Source: Nostoc sp. XA010
GTDB lineage: Bacteria > Cyanobacteriota > Cyanobacteriia > Cyanobacteriales > Nostocaceae
Direction of reading: 5' to 3'
DNA: 64,000 nt
Assembly: GCF_020829625.1 (NCBI RefSeq)
Contig: NZ_JAIVFX010000001.1
Span: forward strand, 496,001 to 560,000
Shown: positions 17,620 to 27,253 of the stretch, piece after piece
Numbering within the stretch: the stretch's first letter is position 1
Layout: every line of letters starts with the position of its first letter
Program-made: the position numbers and the translations under genes
The notes under the pieces: generated by a model
The model's database searches: none
What the model saw: only the letters and a program-made list of their open reading frames with translations
What the model was told of the DNA's origin: nothing

Positions 17620-18252
17620 ATGAAAGTCCTCAACAGCAAAATGCTCAAAAAATCTCTGCTTAACTGTTTGATTTTGCCTTTTTCTCTAGTGCCCTGGCTG
17701 TGTGTGGGAACCCTTTTCGATTCTCAAGCCAATGCTTTACCAGGGCAAAGTACAGAGGAAGTAGGCACTTGGATTAAAGCACATCCCACACTCCGTCCCA
17801 GGAGTGGGGAGCGATTATTTGTGCAAAAGACTGATACAGCTGCTCAACGATTCACTTTTCAAGCGTCAGTATTGCCTCCCGGTAGGGTGGAATTTTCCAA
17901 AGACCGTAGCACAATTCGGAGTGAGCGCATTGCCATGTATGATGCCATTAACGGCATGACATTTACGCGTCTCCAGGAATCTTTGCGGGTGATTTATGGC
18001 TTAGAGATTTATCAAGATTACGATCGCGCCCAAGTCGTGTACGAGTATCCCAACGAAAAGGTAGTTAACTCGGCGCGTCTTGCCAAAACTCCAATTCGGG
18101 AAGCTTTAAAGGGAGAATTACGAGTAGGCGATCGCTATGTATACTGGGTGGAAATTGCCCAACCCAAGACTGGCAAAGCTTTTACTGGTCAAATGACGAT
18201 TTTGCTCAAAACTGATCTAGGCAAGTTAGAAAGGGAACTGCAAATTCGATAA
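17620..18252 (+). CDS. Exported conserved hypothetical protein
   Basis: A 210-aa protein with an N-terminal signal peptide (hydrophobic stretch LLNCLILPFSLVPWLCVGTL, cleavage probably after SQANA near residue 40). The mature part is a beta-rich domain with alternating charged strands (RSGERLFVQKTDT, RVGDRYVYWVEIAQ). It has no recognised catalytic motif. The composition and signal suggest a periplasmic or thylakoid-lumen protein. No functional neighbour. Confidence 0.65.
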   Translation: MKVLNSKMLKKSLLNCLILPFSLVPWLCVGTLFDSQANALPGQSTEEVGTWIKAHPTLRPRSGERLFVQKTDTAAQRFTFQASVLPPGRVEFSKDRSTIRSERIAMYDAINGMTFTRLQESLRVIYGLEIYQDYDRAQVVYEYPNEKVVNSARLAKTPIREALKGELRVGDRYVYWVEIAQPKTGKAFTGQMTILLKTDLGKLERELQIR

Positions 18253-18368
18253 TGGGCATCGGGCAGAAAGAAGTTCTTCAATTTTTAATTTTTAATTTTT
18301 AATTGATTTCTCCCCTGCTCCCTCATCCCCCTCATCCCTTCTCGTTTAAAGATGACTGAATTGGTATT

Positions 18369-18737
18369 CTACAACTTCCCCAACCCTATAGGAGCAAGAG
18401 TTTGCCATGTACCCGAAAAGATACTTTCAGATGCTAAGGAAATTCGTAGTAAATCTTCCTTTAGTAGTGGCGGCCAATCAACCCCGGCTTTACGCCCTGC
18501 GGCAAACAGCTGTTGCGCCTTAATGCTTAACTGAAAAAGGGTCAAAGCCAGCTCTCGGTCTAGGCTCGTTGCATCTTTGAGGGCTTCAAACACCACTTTC
18601 AATGCCAACAAAATCGAGGTGATCTGACCGGGTACCGGCGGTTTTCCCTGTTTCATACGCGTCAACAGCGCATCTGGGTTTTCCTCGGTTGTGATTGTCT
18701 GATCTATGAGGAGTTTCCGAGCTGTTTCGTAATTCAT
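18369..18737 (-). CDS. Conserved cyanobacterial hypothetical protein
   Basis: A 122-aa soluble protein, mostly helical, with the pattern MNYETARKLLIDQ, then ENPDALLTRMKQGKPPVPGQ and a C-terminal GRKAGVDWPPLLKED stretch. It has the look of a short cyanobacteria-specific family. Relatives have sometimes carried a dethiobiotin-synthetase label, but no P-loop is present, so that label is not supported. It is convergent with the exported protein gene. Confidence 0.65.
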   Translation of the reverse strand: MNYETARKLLIDQTITTEENPDALLTRMKQGKPPVPGQITSILLALKVVFEALKDATSLDRELALTLFQLSIKAQQLFAAGRKAGVDWPPLLKEDLLRISLASESIFSGTWQTLAPIGLGKL

Positions 18738-18946
18738 TTAGCCAGTTTAGCGTACATTCTGCTTCAGCAGGAATACCTAATTAAAAAGTCATCAAACTGG
18801 CTTTTGGTTATTTATAGCAATCTCTTATGATTTGTGAAAAGATAAACTTGGGGAAAATGATGGGGGATTTGCGATGCTCTCGCTTAAGCAGATACACTGA
18901 ATATAATATCTTTGAAAAATACGTACCGCTTAGAATCAGAAGCAAA

Positions 18947-19183
18947 ATGATATCACCAAATTTACTAGAAATTGAGCGCTCCGTCCGTGCTTTGTCTGTG
19001 GAAGAACAACTTTGGCTGCTAGAAAGTATTGCTCGACAAATCCGAGAAAGTGAGTATACAAAAGATAAATTCCCTGATGCCAAACATCCAGAAGAACAAC
19101 TGGGAGTGATAGTTAATGAGGCAAAGATCCCAGTAGAAATTGCTGCTATAACTGATGAGTTTGCAATTTCAGAAATTCTCTAA
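18947..19183 (+). CDS. Orphan antitoxin-like small protein
   Basis: A 78-aa protein starting MISPNLLEIERSVRALS at ATG 18947; the open frame extends 40 codons further upstream, but that part is unlike the family. The EIERSVRALSVEEQLWLLESI stretch resembles helical antitoxin-like proteins common in cyanobacteria, which often precede a PIN or ParE toxin. No toxin frame follows in the next 230 bases. The identity is therefore tentative and it appears unpaired. Confidence 0.5.
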   Translation: MISPNLLEIERSVRALSVEEQLWLLESIARQIRESEYTKDKFPDAKHPEEQLGVIVNEAKIPVEIAAITDEFAISEIL

Positions 19184-19299
19184 TGTAGAAAAGTAAAAAT
19201 TATGAGTTTGTCAGATTTAAAAAGTTAAATATACAGTTTTTATGGATTCTCTCGTTTCTCTCGTTCCTAGTCTCTAACTGGGAATGCTTGATGGGAGGG

Positions 19300-19323
19300 C
19301 TGCCGCCTCAAGACTCGCGGCAG
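19300..19323. terminator. Hairpin between convergent genes
   Basis: CTGCCGC (19300-19306) pairs with GCGGCAG (19317-19323) over a 10-base loop. It lies between the orphan antitoxin-like gene (plus) and the acetyltransferase gene (minus) and could end either transcript, though no T-run follows. Confidence 0.35.
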
Positions 19324-19417
19324 AAGCCAGAAGCTGGAAATGAAGTTTTAAAGGAATTTTAGCTGAAGTTAACACCAATAAGCATTGCTGTGTTCCATGC
19401 AATTGAGAACCACTATA

Positions 19418-19936
19418 TTAGCATTTTCGGTATTGTACTTCGTATTTAAATTCATCTTGGTTAGACTCAACATTTTGAGAAACAATCGAGCGTACAAATC
19501 CCAGATTATGCAATAAAGCAATAGAACGATGATTTTGGAGATCAACGTAAGCACAAAAATCCAGATTTTGGTATGTCTCAACTAAATAATTAATCATACA
19601 TGTCACCGCTTCGCGTGCATAACCTTTTCCCCATGAATTAGGAAAAAACACATACGCAATGATTGCACTCTTGTTTACAGTAATTGTTGCTTGAACATAT
19701 CCAATGTAGCATTTCTCTACAAAAGACCAGACAGCCCAATTGAACCAAATCTCTGTTCCATCTGGTGATTGACGACGCGCCAACACCATGTAGCGATCGC
19801 GAAGCGATACAACGCTTTGTGGCGGCACATCTTCGATAAAGTCATATATCCTAGCACTTTGTAATCCATCAAAAAGCAGTTCGGCATGATCCGGTTCTAG
19901 TGGTTCTAAACAGAGCCGTTGAGAGTAGATTTTCAT
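19418..19936 (-). CDS. GNAT-family N-acetyltransferase (RimJ/RimL-like)
   Basis: A 172-aa acetyl-CoA-dependent transferase. It begins with the RimJ-type SQRLCLEPLEPDHAELLFDGL segment. The acetyl-CoA loop is FFPNSWGKGYAREAV, equivalent to the Q/RxxGxG/A motif, followed by NHRSIALLHNLGFV. These features suit the Acetyltransf_3 subgroup, which acetylates protein N-termini, antibiotics or amines; the substrate is unknown. Cytosolic and monocistronic. Confidence 0.85.
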   Translation of the reverse strand: MKIYSQRLCLEPLEPDHAELLFDGLQSARIYDFIEDVPPQSVVSLRDRYMVLARRQSPDGTEIWFNWAVWSFVEKCYIGYVQATITVNKSAIIAYVFFPNSWGKGYAREAVTCMINYLVETYQNLDFCAYVDLQNHRSIALLHNLGFVRSIVSQNVESNQDEFKYEVQYRKC

Positions 19937-20754
<818 letters not shown>

Positions 20755-21031
20755 AAAGCTCAGTGCTAAGTCACCGAACTTCTGATCGCAATGCGGGTCT
20801 ACTGCCCAACCGTTCTTCTAGAAGGGTTGAGGCGCAAGCCTTTGCTTTGCTCAGAGTTCTCCCTGAGTTCTGAGTCTTGAGTCCAGAGGCAAAAGAAGTA
20901 AATCAAAAAAACAATTTCTTGATTCTTCACTCAGCACGGGCTACGCTAACGGAACTCATAACTCAGAACTCAGTGTTCAAAACTTTAAAGTTTCTTAATA
21001 GCAAGCATCTTTAAAAATACCTAGTGGCAGA

Positions 21032-21054
21032 GGGAGTAATTTACTCCCTTTTTT
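21032..21054 (+). terminator. Rho-independent terminator upstream of glmS
   Basis: GGGAGTA (21032-21038) and TACTCCC (21042-21048) form a stem with loop ATT, followed by TTTTTT (21049-21054). It is about 280 bases after psaC and is the most classical terminator in the window. Confidence 0.75.
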
Positions 21055-21127
21055 ATTTGCAAAAAGTCTACTTTGTGCTACCAACTATACTGGATCTAAT
21101 CATCCTGAAAAAGAAGCGGTGTGAACA

Positions 21128-23017
21128 ATGTGCGGAATCGTTGGATATATAGGCACTCAAGCGGCGACAGACATTTTACTGGCTGGGCTGGAAAAACTAG
21201 AGTATAGGGGTTACGATTCTGCTGGAATCGCTACTGTTTGGGAAGGTGAGGTTAATTGTGTGCGGGCAAAGGGCAAATTGCATAACCTGCGTTCTAAACT
21301 GGAACAAATAGAAGCTCCTGCCCAGATTGGTATTGGTCACACTCGCTGGGCAACTCATGGTAAACCAGAAGAGTACAATGCCCATCCCCACATGGATACG
21401 GCAAAGCGAGTGGCGGTAGTGCAAAATGGCATTATCGAAAATTACCGCGACTTACGCGAGGAACTCAAAGGAAAAGGGCACAAGTTTCTTTCTGAAACCG
21501 ATACAGAAGTAATTCCCCATCTTATAGCCGAATTTTTAAAGAATCTGCCCCCTTCATCTCCCTCATCTTCCTCATCTCCCTTCCTAGAAGCAATTCGCCA
21601 AGCAGTTAACCACTTGCAAGGGGCATTTGCGATCGCAGTTATTTCTGCTGACTACCCCGATGAATTGATTGTTGTTCGCCAGCAAGCACCTTTGGTAATT
21701 GGTTTTGGGCAAGGGGAGTTCTTTTGTGCGTCTGACACGCCAGCGATCGTTGCCTACACGCGTGCGGTGCTACCTCTGGAAAATGGTGAAATTGCCCGTC
21801 TTACTCCTTTGGGCGTTGAGATTTACAATTTTGCTGGCGACAGGTTGAAAAAACAACCCCGGCTGCTCAACTTCAATCCTGCAATGGTAGAAAAGCAGGG
21901 GTTCAAACACTTCATGCTTAAAGAAATCCATGAGCAACCAGGGGTAGTAAGAGCTAGTTTAGACGCTTACTTTAATCCAGCCGAATCTACCGAATCGCCA
22001 ATCAATCTTGGTTTACCTGCGGATTTATACACTGATTTAGAACAAATTCAGATCGTCGCCTGTGGTACAAGTTGGCACGCAGCATTAATCGGAAAATATT
22101 TACTCGAACAACTAGCAGGAATTTCAACTCAGGTACATTATGCTTCTGAGTATCGTTATGCACCATCACCATTGACATCTAACACGTTGATCATCGGTGT
22201 TACCCAATCAGGTGAAACCGCCGATACCCTAGCAGCTTTAGGGATGGAAAAAGAACGTCGCCAGGGGAAAGAACCCAAATATCAAGCGCGACTATTGGGC
22301 ATTACGAATCGCCCCGAAAGTAGCCTTGGTCATCTAGTACCGCATGTTATCAGTACCCTAGCGGGAATTGAAATTGGAGTAGCAGCAACAAAAACTTTCA
22401 CTGCCCAACTGATGGCATTTTATGCATTGGCATTGGATTTAGCAGCTCGTCGCCAGACAGTTTCAAAAGATATTTTAGAGAAAATTATTAATGGGTTGCG
22501 GCAGATTCCTAAAGAAATTGAAGCAACTTTGGAAAACCAGGAACGTTTAACCGAACAGCTAGCCCACGAATTCGCCGAAACCCAAGATTTCATTTTTCTG
22601 GGAAGGGGAATTAACTTTCCTATTGCTTTGGAAGGGGCATTGAAATTAAAAGAAATTAGCTATATTCACGCAGAAGGGTATCCGGCTGGAGAGATGAAAC
22701 ATGGCCCGATCGCACTTTTAGATGCGAAAGTACCAGTAGTTGCGATCGCAATACCTGGTAGTGTTTACGAAAAAGTTATTTCTAATGCCCAAGAAGCCAA
22801 AGCCAGAGATTCTCGCTTAATTGGCGTGACTCCCGTTAACGACGGCGAAGCTGCGGAAATTTTTAACGATCTTCTTCCCATCTCTCATGTGGAAGAATTA
22901 CTTTCTCCGATTTTGACAGTAGTTCCTTTGCAATTATTGGCTTATCATATTGCCGCCCGTCGCGGTTTGGATGTCGATCAACCAAGAAATTTGGCTAAGT
23001 CTGTAACGGTAGAATAG
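21128..23017 (+). CDS. glmS: Glutamine--fructose-6-phosphate aminotransferase (isomerising)
   Basis: A 629-aa enzyme making glucosamine-6-phosphate from fructose-6-phosphate and glutamine, the entry to peptidoglycan and lipopolysaccharide amino sugars. Cys2 (MCGIVGYIG) is the glutaminase nucleophile; HTRWATHG and the GNG-like QNGIIENY motifs follow. Two SIS domains (about 300-440 and 480-610) form the isomerase half, with CGTSWHAA, GVTQSGETADT and the terminal LAKSVTVE. An unusual low-complexity insertion, PPSSPSSSSSPF (about 141-152), interrupts the glutaminase domain; its DNA resembles intergenic CTCCCTCAT repeats. Repeats begin 26 bases after its stop. Confidence 0.98.
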   Translation: MCGIVGYIGTQAATDILLAGLEKLEYRGYDSAGIATVWEGEVNCVRAKGKLHNLRSKLEQIEAPAQIGIGHTRWATHGKPEEYNAHPHMDTAKRVAVVQNGIIENYRDLREELKGKGHKFLSETDTEVIPHLIAEFLKNLPPSSPSSSSSPFLEAIRQAVNHLQGAFAIAVISADYPDELIVVRQQAPLVIGFGQGEFFCASDTPAIVAYTRAVLPLENGEIARLTPLGVEIYNFAGDRLKKQPRLLNFNPAMVEKQGFKHFMLKEIHEQPGVVRASLDAYFNPAESTESPINLGLPADLYTDLEQIQIVACGTSWHAALIGKYLLEQLAGISTQVHYASEYRYAPSPLTSNTLIIGVTQSGETADTLAALGMEKERRQGKEPKYQARLLGITNRPESSLGHLVPHVISTLAGIEIGVAATKTFTAQLMAFYALALDLAARRQTVSKDILEKIINGLRQIPKEIEATLENQERLTEQLAHEFAETQDFIFLGRGINFPIALEGALKLKEISYIHAEGYPAGEMKHGPIALLDAKVPVVAIAIPGSVYEKVISNAQEAKARDSRLIGVTPVNDGEAAEIFNDLLPISHVEELLSPILTVVPLQLLAYHIAARRGLDVDQPRNLAKSVTVE

Positions 23018-23042
23018 TCTATTGATAGTGTGGACAAATAAT

Positions 23043-23092
23043 TGTACAACAATAAAAAAGTTGTATAACCCATAAGATAATTATACAACTTA
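23043..23092. repeat. Inverted TGTACAAC-type repeats just after glmS
   Basis: TGTACAAC starts at 23043, exactly 26 bases past the glmS stop. It is followed by AAAAAAGTTGTATAA in opposite orientation (about 23054-23068) and TTATACAACTTA (23081-23092). Together with the copies at 23534-23775 they look like binding sites at a transposon end. See the matching finding for the Tn7-type hypothesis. Confidence 0.5.
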
Positions 23093-23406
23093 TCCTGTAG
23101 GTGAATATGCAAGCATCTACAGGAATTTTTATGATACCAATACAATACTCTACAGTTGCAATAAGCTACGTGTTTATTTTCAATCAAATCCCAATGTGAG
23201 CGATCGTACTCTCTGCGATGGCATTGGTCCAAAGAGCAATTAGCTTTGCAGCCAGAAATCAATTACTGCTACTGCGATCGCATACATCACCAACCAGAAT
23301 TACTGATTTGGCTTTTACTGGGGAGCGATGTCTAGGACGGGCTGCGCCTACGCAATTGGATTAATATTGCACCAAGTAAAAGTGCGATGCCTAGGTTGGG
23401 CTGCGC

Positions 23407-23482
23407 CTACGCATTCCAAATATAAAGTTGAATCAACAGCTTGAGTTTAGCATCTTCCATCTCAACGATGCGATCGCCATTT
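23407..23482 (-). pseudogene. C-terminal relic of an ABC-transporter ATPase (DevA-like)
   Basis: The minus strand reads NGDRIVEMEDAKLKLLIQL and ends at TAG 23407-23409. This matches the end of DevA-type ATPases; devA in this window ends DRILHMEDGKLKSKVK. Nothing upstream in frame continues into an ATPase, so it is a short fragment. Confidence 0.5.
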
Positions 23483-23533
23483 AGTCTTATAGTAAATACT
23501 TCCAAACCCTTACAAGGCTAACTATTGAGGAAT

Positions 23534-23775
23534 TGTACAACTTTTTTATTTATCAATATGACAAATTCTTAGAAAATTCTACAACTTTATTTTTATAAGT
23601 CGCGTGAATGCCAACGGTAATATAGAAGTTACAAACTGCAAAATTGTAGAATTTTTTTATACTTCTACAGATTTTAGTAATTTTAGATAAATTGTACAAG
23701 TTTATTTTTGGAGATTAGTATTAACGTTAACGCTAATATAATGGTTCTAGCGCCTAAAACTGTACAACTTTTTTA
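23534..23775. repeat. Dispersed TGTACAACTTTTTTA-type repeats
   Basis: Six related copies occur in one orientation, starting at 23534 (TGTACAACTTTTTTA), 23578 (TCTACAACTTTATTT), 23645 (TGTAGAATTTTTTTA), 23664 (TCTACAGATTTTAG), 23693 (TGTACAAGTTTATTT) and 23761 (TGTACAACTTTTTTA). Spacing is irregular (19-68 bases). This kind of imperfect clustered site is typical of the ends of Tn7-like elements, where TnsB binds, but regulatory repeats are not excluded. Confidence 0.5.
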
Positions 23776-24006
23776 GTTGTTTACAGAAGATTACCAGCCC
23801 AATAGACAACCACCAGAAAACCTCTATAATCGACAAATTATTGAGGTTTATGAGCCACAGTAGCTCTCTCTGGGTTGGGCTTGGGTTTATTTAATGACTC
23901 TAGACCTTTAACCAATTACCAGGCATCCTCCAACCTGACGGCTGGTGGAGTGGCTGTGGTTTAACCGCAAAGTCCAGTTACGATCTGTGAACTGTTAATT
24001 TTGCGA
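23776..24006. other. Intergenic remainder before the anti-sigma gene
   Basis: No supported gene. An imperfect hairpin occurs around CTCCAACC...GGTGGAG near 23928-23951. It lies 3' of the minus-strand anti-sigma gene and may serve as its transcript end. Confidence 0.35.
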
Positions 24007-24621
24007 TTAGTTTATGTCCTGCTTGGAGTCGTGCCGTTGCGGCTGTAACGGATAGATTGGATTTTCTGGAGAAGCTACTGCTGCTTTAGGAATTTCAATT
24101 ACCGGGTTATTTAGCCCTACCATCAAAGGAGAAGGTGGAATTATAGAGGCTGAAGATGTTTGTATCGGTTCTGTTTGTGGTCGTTGTGCCAGTTGCGGCA
24201 CTCTCGAACCAATAGGTACTAAGCCAGATACTGCACCGATTACACAAGCAGCAAGGGCTGCACCTCCCGCCATCCAGTTTAAACGGGAACGGCGGCGCAG
24301 ACGTGTCAATACTTGCCCAACTGTTACTTCTGGTGACTGTTGGGCTGTGGGCACTGGGAGAGTCCGCAAGCCTTGGCGCAGCTTTAAAAGTCGAGCGTAC
24401 AAGCATTGAACTGAGGCATCATTTGCCAGCCATTCTTCTACTTGCTTGCGTTCAACGGCTGTGACTTCACCATCGAGATAAGCACTCAATAACTCGAAGC
24501 GATCGCGCTTCACTATATCCATAAGACCCGTTGATTCATTGGTATGCTTGGCCATTCCATCTGACAAATCTTGAGGAAGTTGCAAAGGAGAACGGTCGTA
24601 AAACTGAGAATCCGTAGTCAT
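24007..24621 (-). CDS. Anti-sigma factor, single membrane pass (partner of upstream ECF sigma)
   Basis: A 204-aa protein. The cytosolic N-terminal region (RFELLSAYLDGEVTAVERKQVEEWLANDASVQ) has the helical arrangement of anti-sigma domains that clamp ECF sigma factors, though the zinc-binding HxxxCxxC of the ZAS group is not seen. One membrane helix lies near 116-137 (MAGGAALAACVIGAVSGLVPIG), and the remaining Pro-rich part is outside. It follows the sigG-like gene by 154 bases on the same strand, the usual sigma/anti-sigma order. Release is probably triggered by envelope stress. Confidence 0.8.
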   Translation of the reverse strand: MTTDSQFYDRSPLQLPQDLSDGMAKHTNESTGLMDIVKRDRFELLSAYLDGEVTAVERKQVEEWLANDASVQCLYARLLKLRQGLRTLPVPTAQQSPEVTVGQVLTRLRRRSRLNWMAGGAALAACVIGAVSGLVPIGSRVPQLAQRPQTEPIQTSSASIIPPSPLMVGLNNPVIEIPKAAVASPENPIYPLQPQRHDSKQDIN

Positions 24622-24775
24622 CTTAACATTATTACCAATTCATACACGGGTAAACTGGGCGGGAGATTCGGAGAAATTAGCCAATTTTCCTCCTCAGGGC
24701 AGAAGCGATCTACGTTGTGGGTATTCTTAATCTATGCTTAAATTCTGCCATTGGGCAGAGGCAAGATACTGTAAA

Positions 24776-25432
24776 TTAGGAATCTAGATAATTCTGCAAG
24801 TGAGCTTGCAGCCTCGTTCTAGCTCTGGCTATTCTTGACTTCACAGTTCCTAAGGAAACTCCAGTGATTTCGGCAATTTCTTCATAAGCCATGCCTTCGA
24901 TTTCTCTCAGGACAATGGTAGTACGAAAAACTTCTGGTAAATCCGCGATCGCTTCTCGCAATTGTTCGTAAAATTCTCTAGTTGTCAGTTCTTCTTCAGG
25001 ACCGGGAGTATCGCCAGCGATTTCCCAATCCATCTCGCCGTCTTCTAATGAACGGGGAGCATCCAGTGACAAAGGACTCATAACCCGCTTGCGTTTCCGT
25101 AACTCGTCGTAAAACAAGTTGGTGGCAATGCGGCTTAACCAGCCCCGAAATTTGGCAGGATCTTGTAATCGGTTGATATTCCGATACACTCGAATCCAAA
25201 CTTCTTGAGCTAAATCGGCTCTGTCAGCCCAATCTGGAGCCAAGTGGTATAGAACTCTATCAACTTGACTTTGATAGCGGCGTAATAGTTCTGCAAACGC
25301 AACACGATCTGGTCGCAGTCCCGCTTGACAGCGCAAAATTAAATCGTGGTTAGGGAGTTTGTCAACTTGCACTGATGCTTCTGGATACTTTGCATCAATC
25401 GTTGACCAGGATACAGAGATCGACTGACTCAT
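24776..25432 (-). CDS. sigG: ECF sigma factor (SigG type)
   Basis: A 218-aa alternative sigma factor of group 4. Region 2 (FAELLRRYQSQVDRVLYHLAPDWADRADLAQEVWIRVYRN) and region 4 (LPEVFRTTIVLREIEGMAYEEIAEITGVSLGTVKSRIARAR) are complete, with no region 3 between them. The linker is acidic. This form matches cyanobacterial SigG, an essential or stress-related ECF sigma. It directs RNA polymerase to its own regulon and is held by the membrane anti-sigma encoded next. Confidence 0.9.
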   Translation of the reverse strand: MSQSISVSWSTIDAKYPEASVQVDKLPNHDLILRCQAGLRPDRVAFAELLRRYQSQVDRVLYHLAPDWADRADLAQEVWIRVYRNINRLQDPAKFRGWLSRIATNLFYDELRKRKRVMSPLSLDAPRSLEDGEMDWEIAGDTPGPEEELTTREFYEQLREAIADLPEVFRTTIVLREIEGMAYEEIAEITGVSLGTVKSRIARARTRLQAHLQNYLDS

Positions 25433-26210
25433 AGATCGTACTGGCTCTAAATCATCCCTATCTATTAGACCTGCTAATGGAACAGAAGTTCCATGCTAAG
25501 GTGACGGATTTATGACTGGAACACTGAGGCAGACAATTTTAGATACATTTATAGCAATAAGGAGGGCCACTTTTTCCTTATACTGCTGGCATAGTTAGCC
25601 AAGACCCATTAATTAATAAAAGCGCGGCAACATGCACATTTTAGTACTTTTCGCAACTGGGTATATACGCTTGATAAAAATAATTAAATCTGGGTATAAG
25701 GATGAAGATAAAACTTTTGTAATTCTAACTTCTTAATACCTTTAAAGTTGAGGTATTAATTTCTGGAAGTTGGGTTGCTATGGTGATTTATTTTTTTCAC
25801 TTTGTTACCAGAATAGCTGCTGATTGTTCTGGTTGTGACCCGTAGGTAGCACCATTATGTTGCTCTGGTACACGAACTTGAAAAAGGAAATTGAGGGAAA
25901 ATGTAATTGTGACTGCTAAGAATAGTTTTTCAAACATGATTTTTCTCCCACTGACACCACTAAGAATTGATTACTACATTTCAAAAGTTGCACCAGAAAG
26001 TCTAAGTATTGGCTTACAACCCCCAGAACTTTGGAGGAATGAGGTTGGTCACTTCGAGTTTTCCTGCTGGAACAATTTGCATAGTCTTAGTTTGCCCAGA
26101 GGTGTTGGCAGATTTATAACAGAAATGATAAGTATTGATAAATTTTTGATGATCGGATGATGAACTCATCGAATTACTCGGCTGGATATGTCAGGGATAA
26201 ATAATAGGCG
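25433..26210. other. Long intergenic region between sigG and the L,D-transpeptidase gene
   Basis: About 780 bases between divergent genes, so it should contain the sigG promoter (possibly autoregulated) and the transpeptidase promoter. An 89-codon frame at 25891-26160 with a TTG start shows no family traits and is not called. No strong hairpin was found. Confidence 0.4.
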
Positions 26211-27194
26211 ATGGCAATGGTAAGAAATGAATCTGTAGGGCGGGTGGTAATGTTGCTCTGTTTTGGCACAGCATTTTTATCTTTAGCTGTCCATTGGCGC
26301 ATTACCACGGCACAACGGCAGTCTGATAAGTCTGTATCTACTGCAATGCGGCGAGATTCTACCCTAACCAATCCTAAGGGGAGCCGCCCAGAAGGAGTCT
26401 ACAGAAATCTTTCCCAAGTTAGTTTAGAGGAAATTGCACTGGGTGCATCTGTGCCAGTTGATGAAGCCACCCAAGGCACAACTGCCCAGAGGGTGTTTAC
26501 ATCAAAGTCCTCTGCTATTAAGCCTCAAACTAAGTCGAAAGTAATTAAAAAAAAGAATGTAGCCAAAGCAACTAAGTCGAAAATAATTAAGAAGAATGTA
26601 GCCAAAGCGACTAATGTAGGCGCGATTGTCCCCCAAACTCAGCCCCAAATCATTAGAAAGAATGTAGCTAAAGAAACCGAACGACCAACTAAGACGCGGC
26701 TGGTGGCACAAGCAGAAAGACAAAATCCAGTTACAGATAGTTGGCCAAAAAGTATATGGTCTAAAGCTTCAGCCCAACAAGTACCATCTAACAGGCTGGC
26801 AGATGCTAAGACGCAAGTAGTAGTTGATTTAAGCGATCGCCGGACTTATGTATACGCAGAAGATGAGGTTATAGCCAGCTACCCAATCGCTATAGGTAAG
26901 AAAGGTTGGGAAACGCCCACAGGTTCTTTCCAGGTGATTCACATGCGACACTATCCAATTTGGCGTCACCCGATTACAGGCAAAGTATTTGAGGCTGGTA
27001 CGGATAGTCCCTTGGGAGACAGATGGATTGGTTTTTGGTCAGATGGACGGAATGAAATTGGCTTTCATGGCACGCCGGAAATTGACCTGGTAGGAACGGC
27101 TGTATCCCACGGCTGCTTAAGAATGCGTAATTCTGATGTTCGATTGTTATATGAGCAAGTTAGTTTAGGGACAACAGTATTAGTGCGTGATTAA
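26211..27194 (+). CDS. L,D-transpeptidase (YkuD domain), membrane-anchored
   Basis: A 327-aa peptidoglycan enzyme. An N-terminal membrane helix (about 11-28) anchors it facing the periplasm. The middle is a Lys-rich, repetitive linker (three KKNVAKAT-like units, about 105-150) that may bind the cell wall. The YkuD domain fills the last 130 residues, with FHGTPE, and catalytic Cys302 in SHGCLRMRN. It forms 3-3 cross-links or attaches proteins to peptidoglycan. The palindrome downstream probably ends the transcript. Confidence 0.92.
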   Translation: MAMVRNESVGRVVMLLCFGTAFLSLAVHWRITTAQRQSDKSVSTAMRRDSTLTNPKGSRPEGVYRNLSQVSLEEIALGASVPVDEATQGTTAQRVFTSKSSAIKPQTKSKVIKKKNVAKATKSKIIKKNVAKATNVGAIVPQTQPQIIRKNVAKETERPTKTRLVAQAERQNPVTDSWPKSIWSKASAQQVPSNRLADAKTQVVVDLSDRRTYVYAEDEVIASYPIAIGKKGWETPTGSFQVIHMRHYPIWRHPITGKVFEAGTDSPLGDRWIGFWSDGRNEIGFHGTPEIDLVGTAVSHGCLRMRNSDVRLLYEQVSLGTTVLVRD

Positions 27195-27207
27195 TTATAG
27201 AGTCATT

Positions 27208-27246
27208 AGTCATTGGTCATTTGTTTAAAACAAATGACCAATGACT
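27208..27246. terminator. Long palindrome between convergent genes (bidirectional terminator)
   Basis: AGTCATTGGTCATTTGTTT (27208-27226) is matched exactly by its complement at 27228-27246, leaving effectively only a tight AT turn. It is placed between the stop codons of the L,D-transpeptidase (plus) and the ComFB-family gene (minus). Confidence 0.7.
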
Positions 27247-27253
27247 CTTAAAA

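Noticed and set aside
18369..18737. Dethiobiotin synthetase label
   Set aside because: The protein is 122 aa with no P-loop or other feature of that enzyme.
25891..26160. 89-codon frame before the L,D-transpeptidase gene
   Set aside because: TTG start without good ribosome-binding site, irregular composition and no recognisable family; likely chance.
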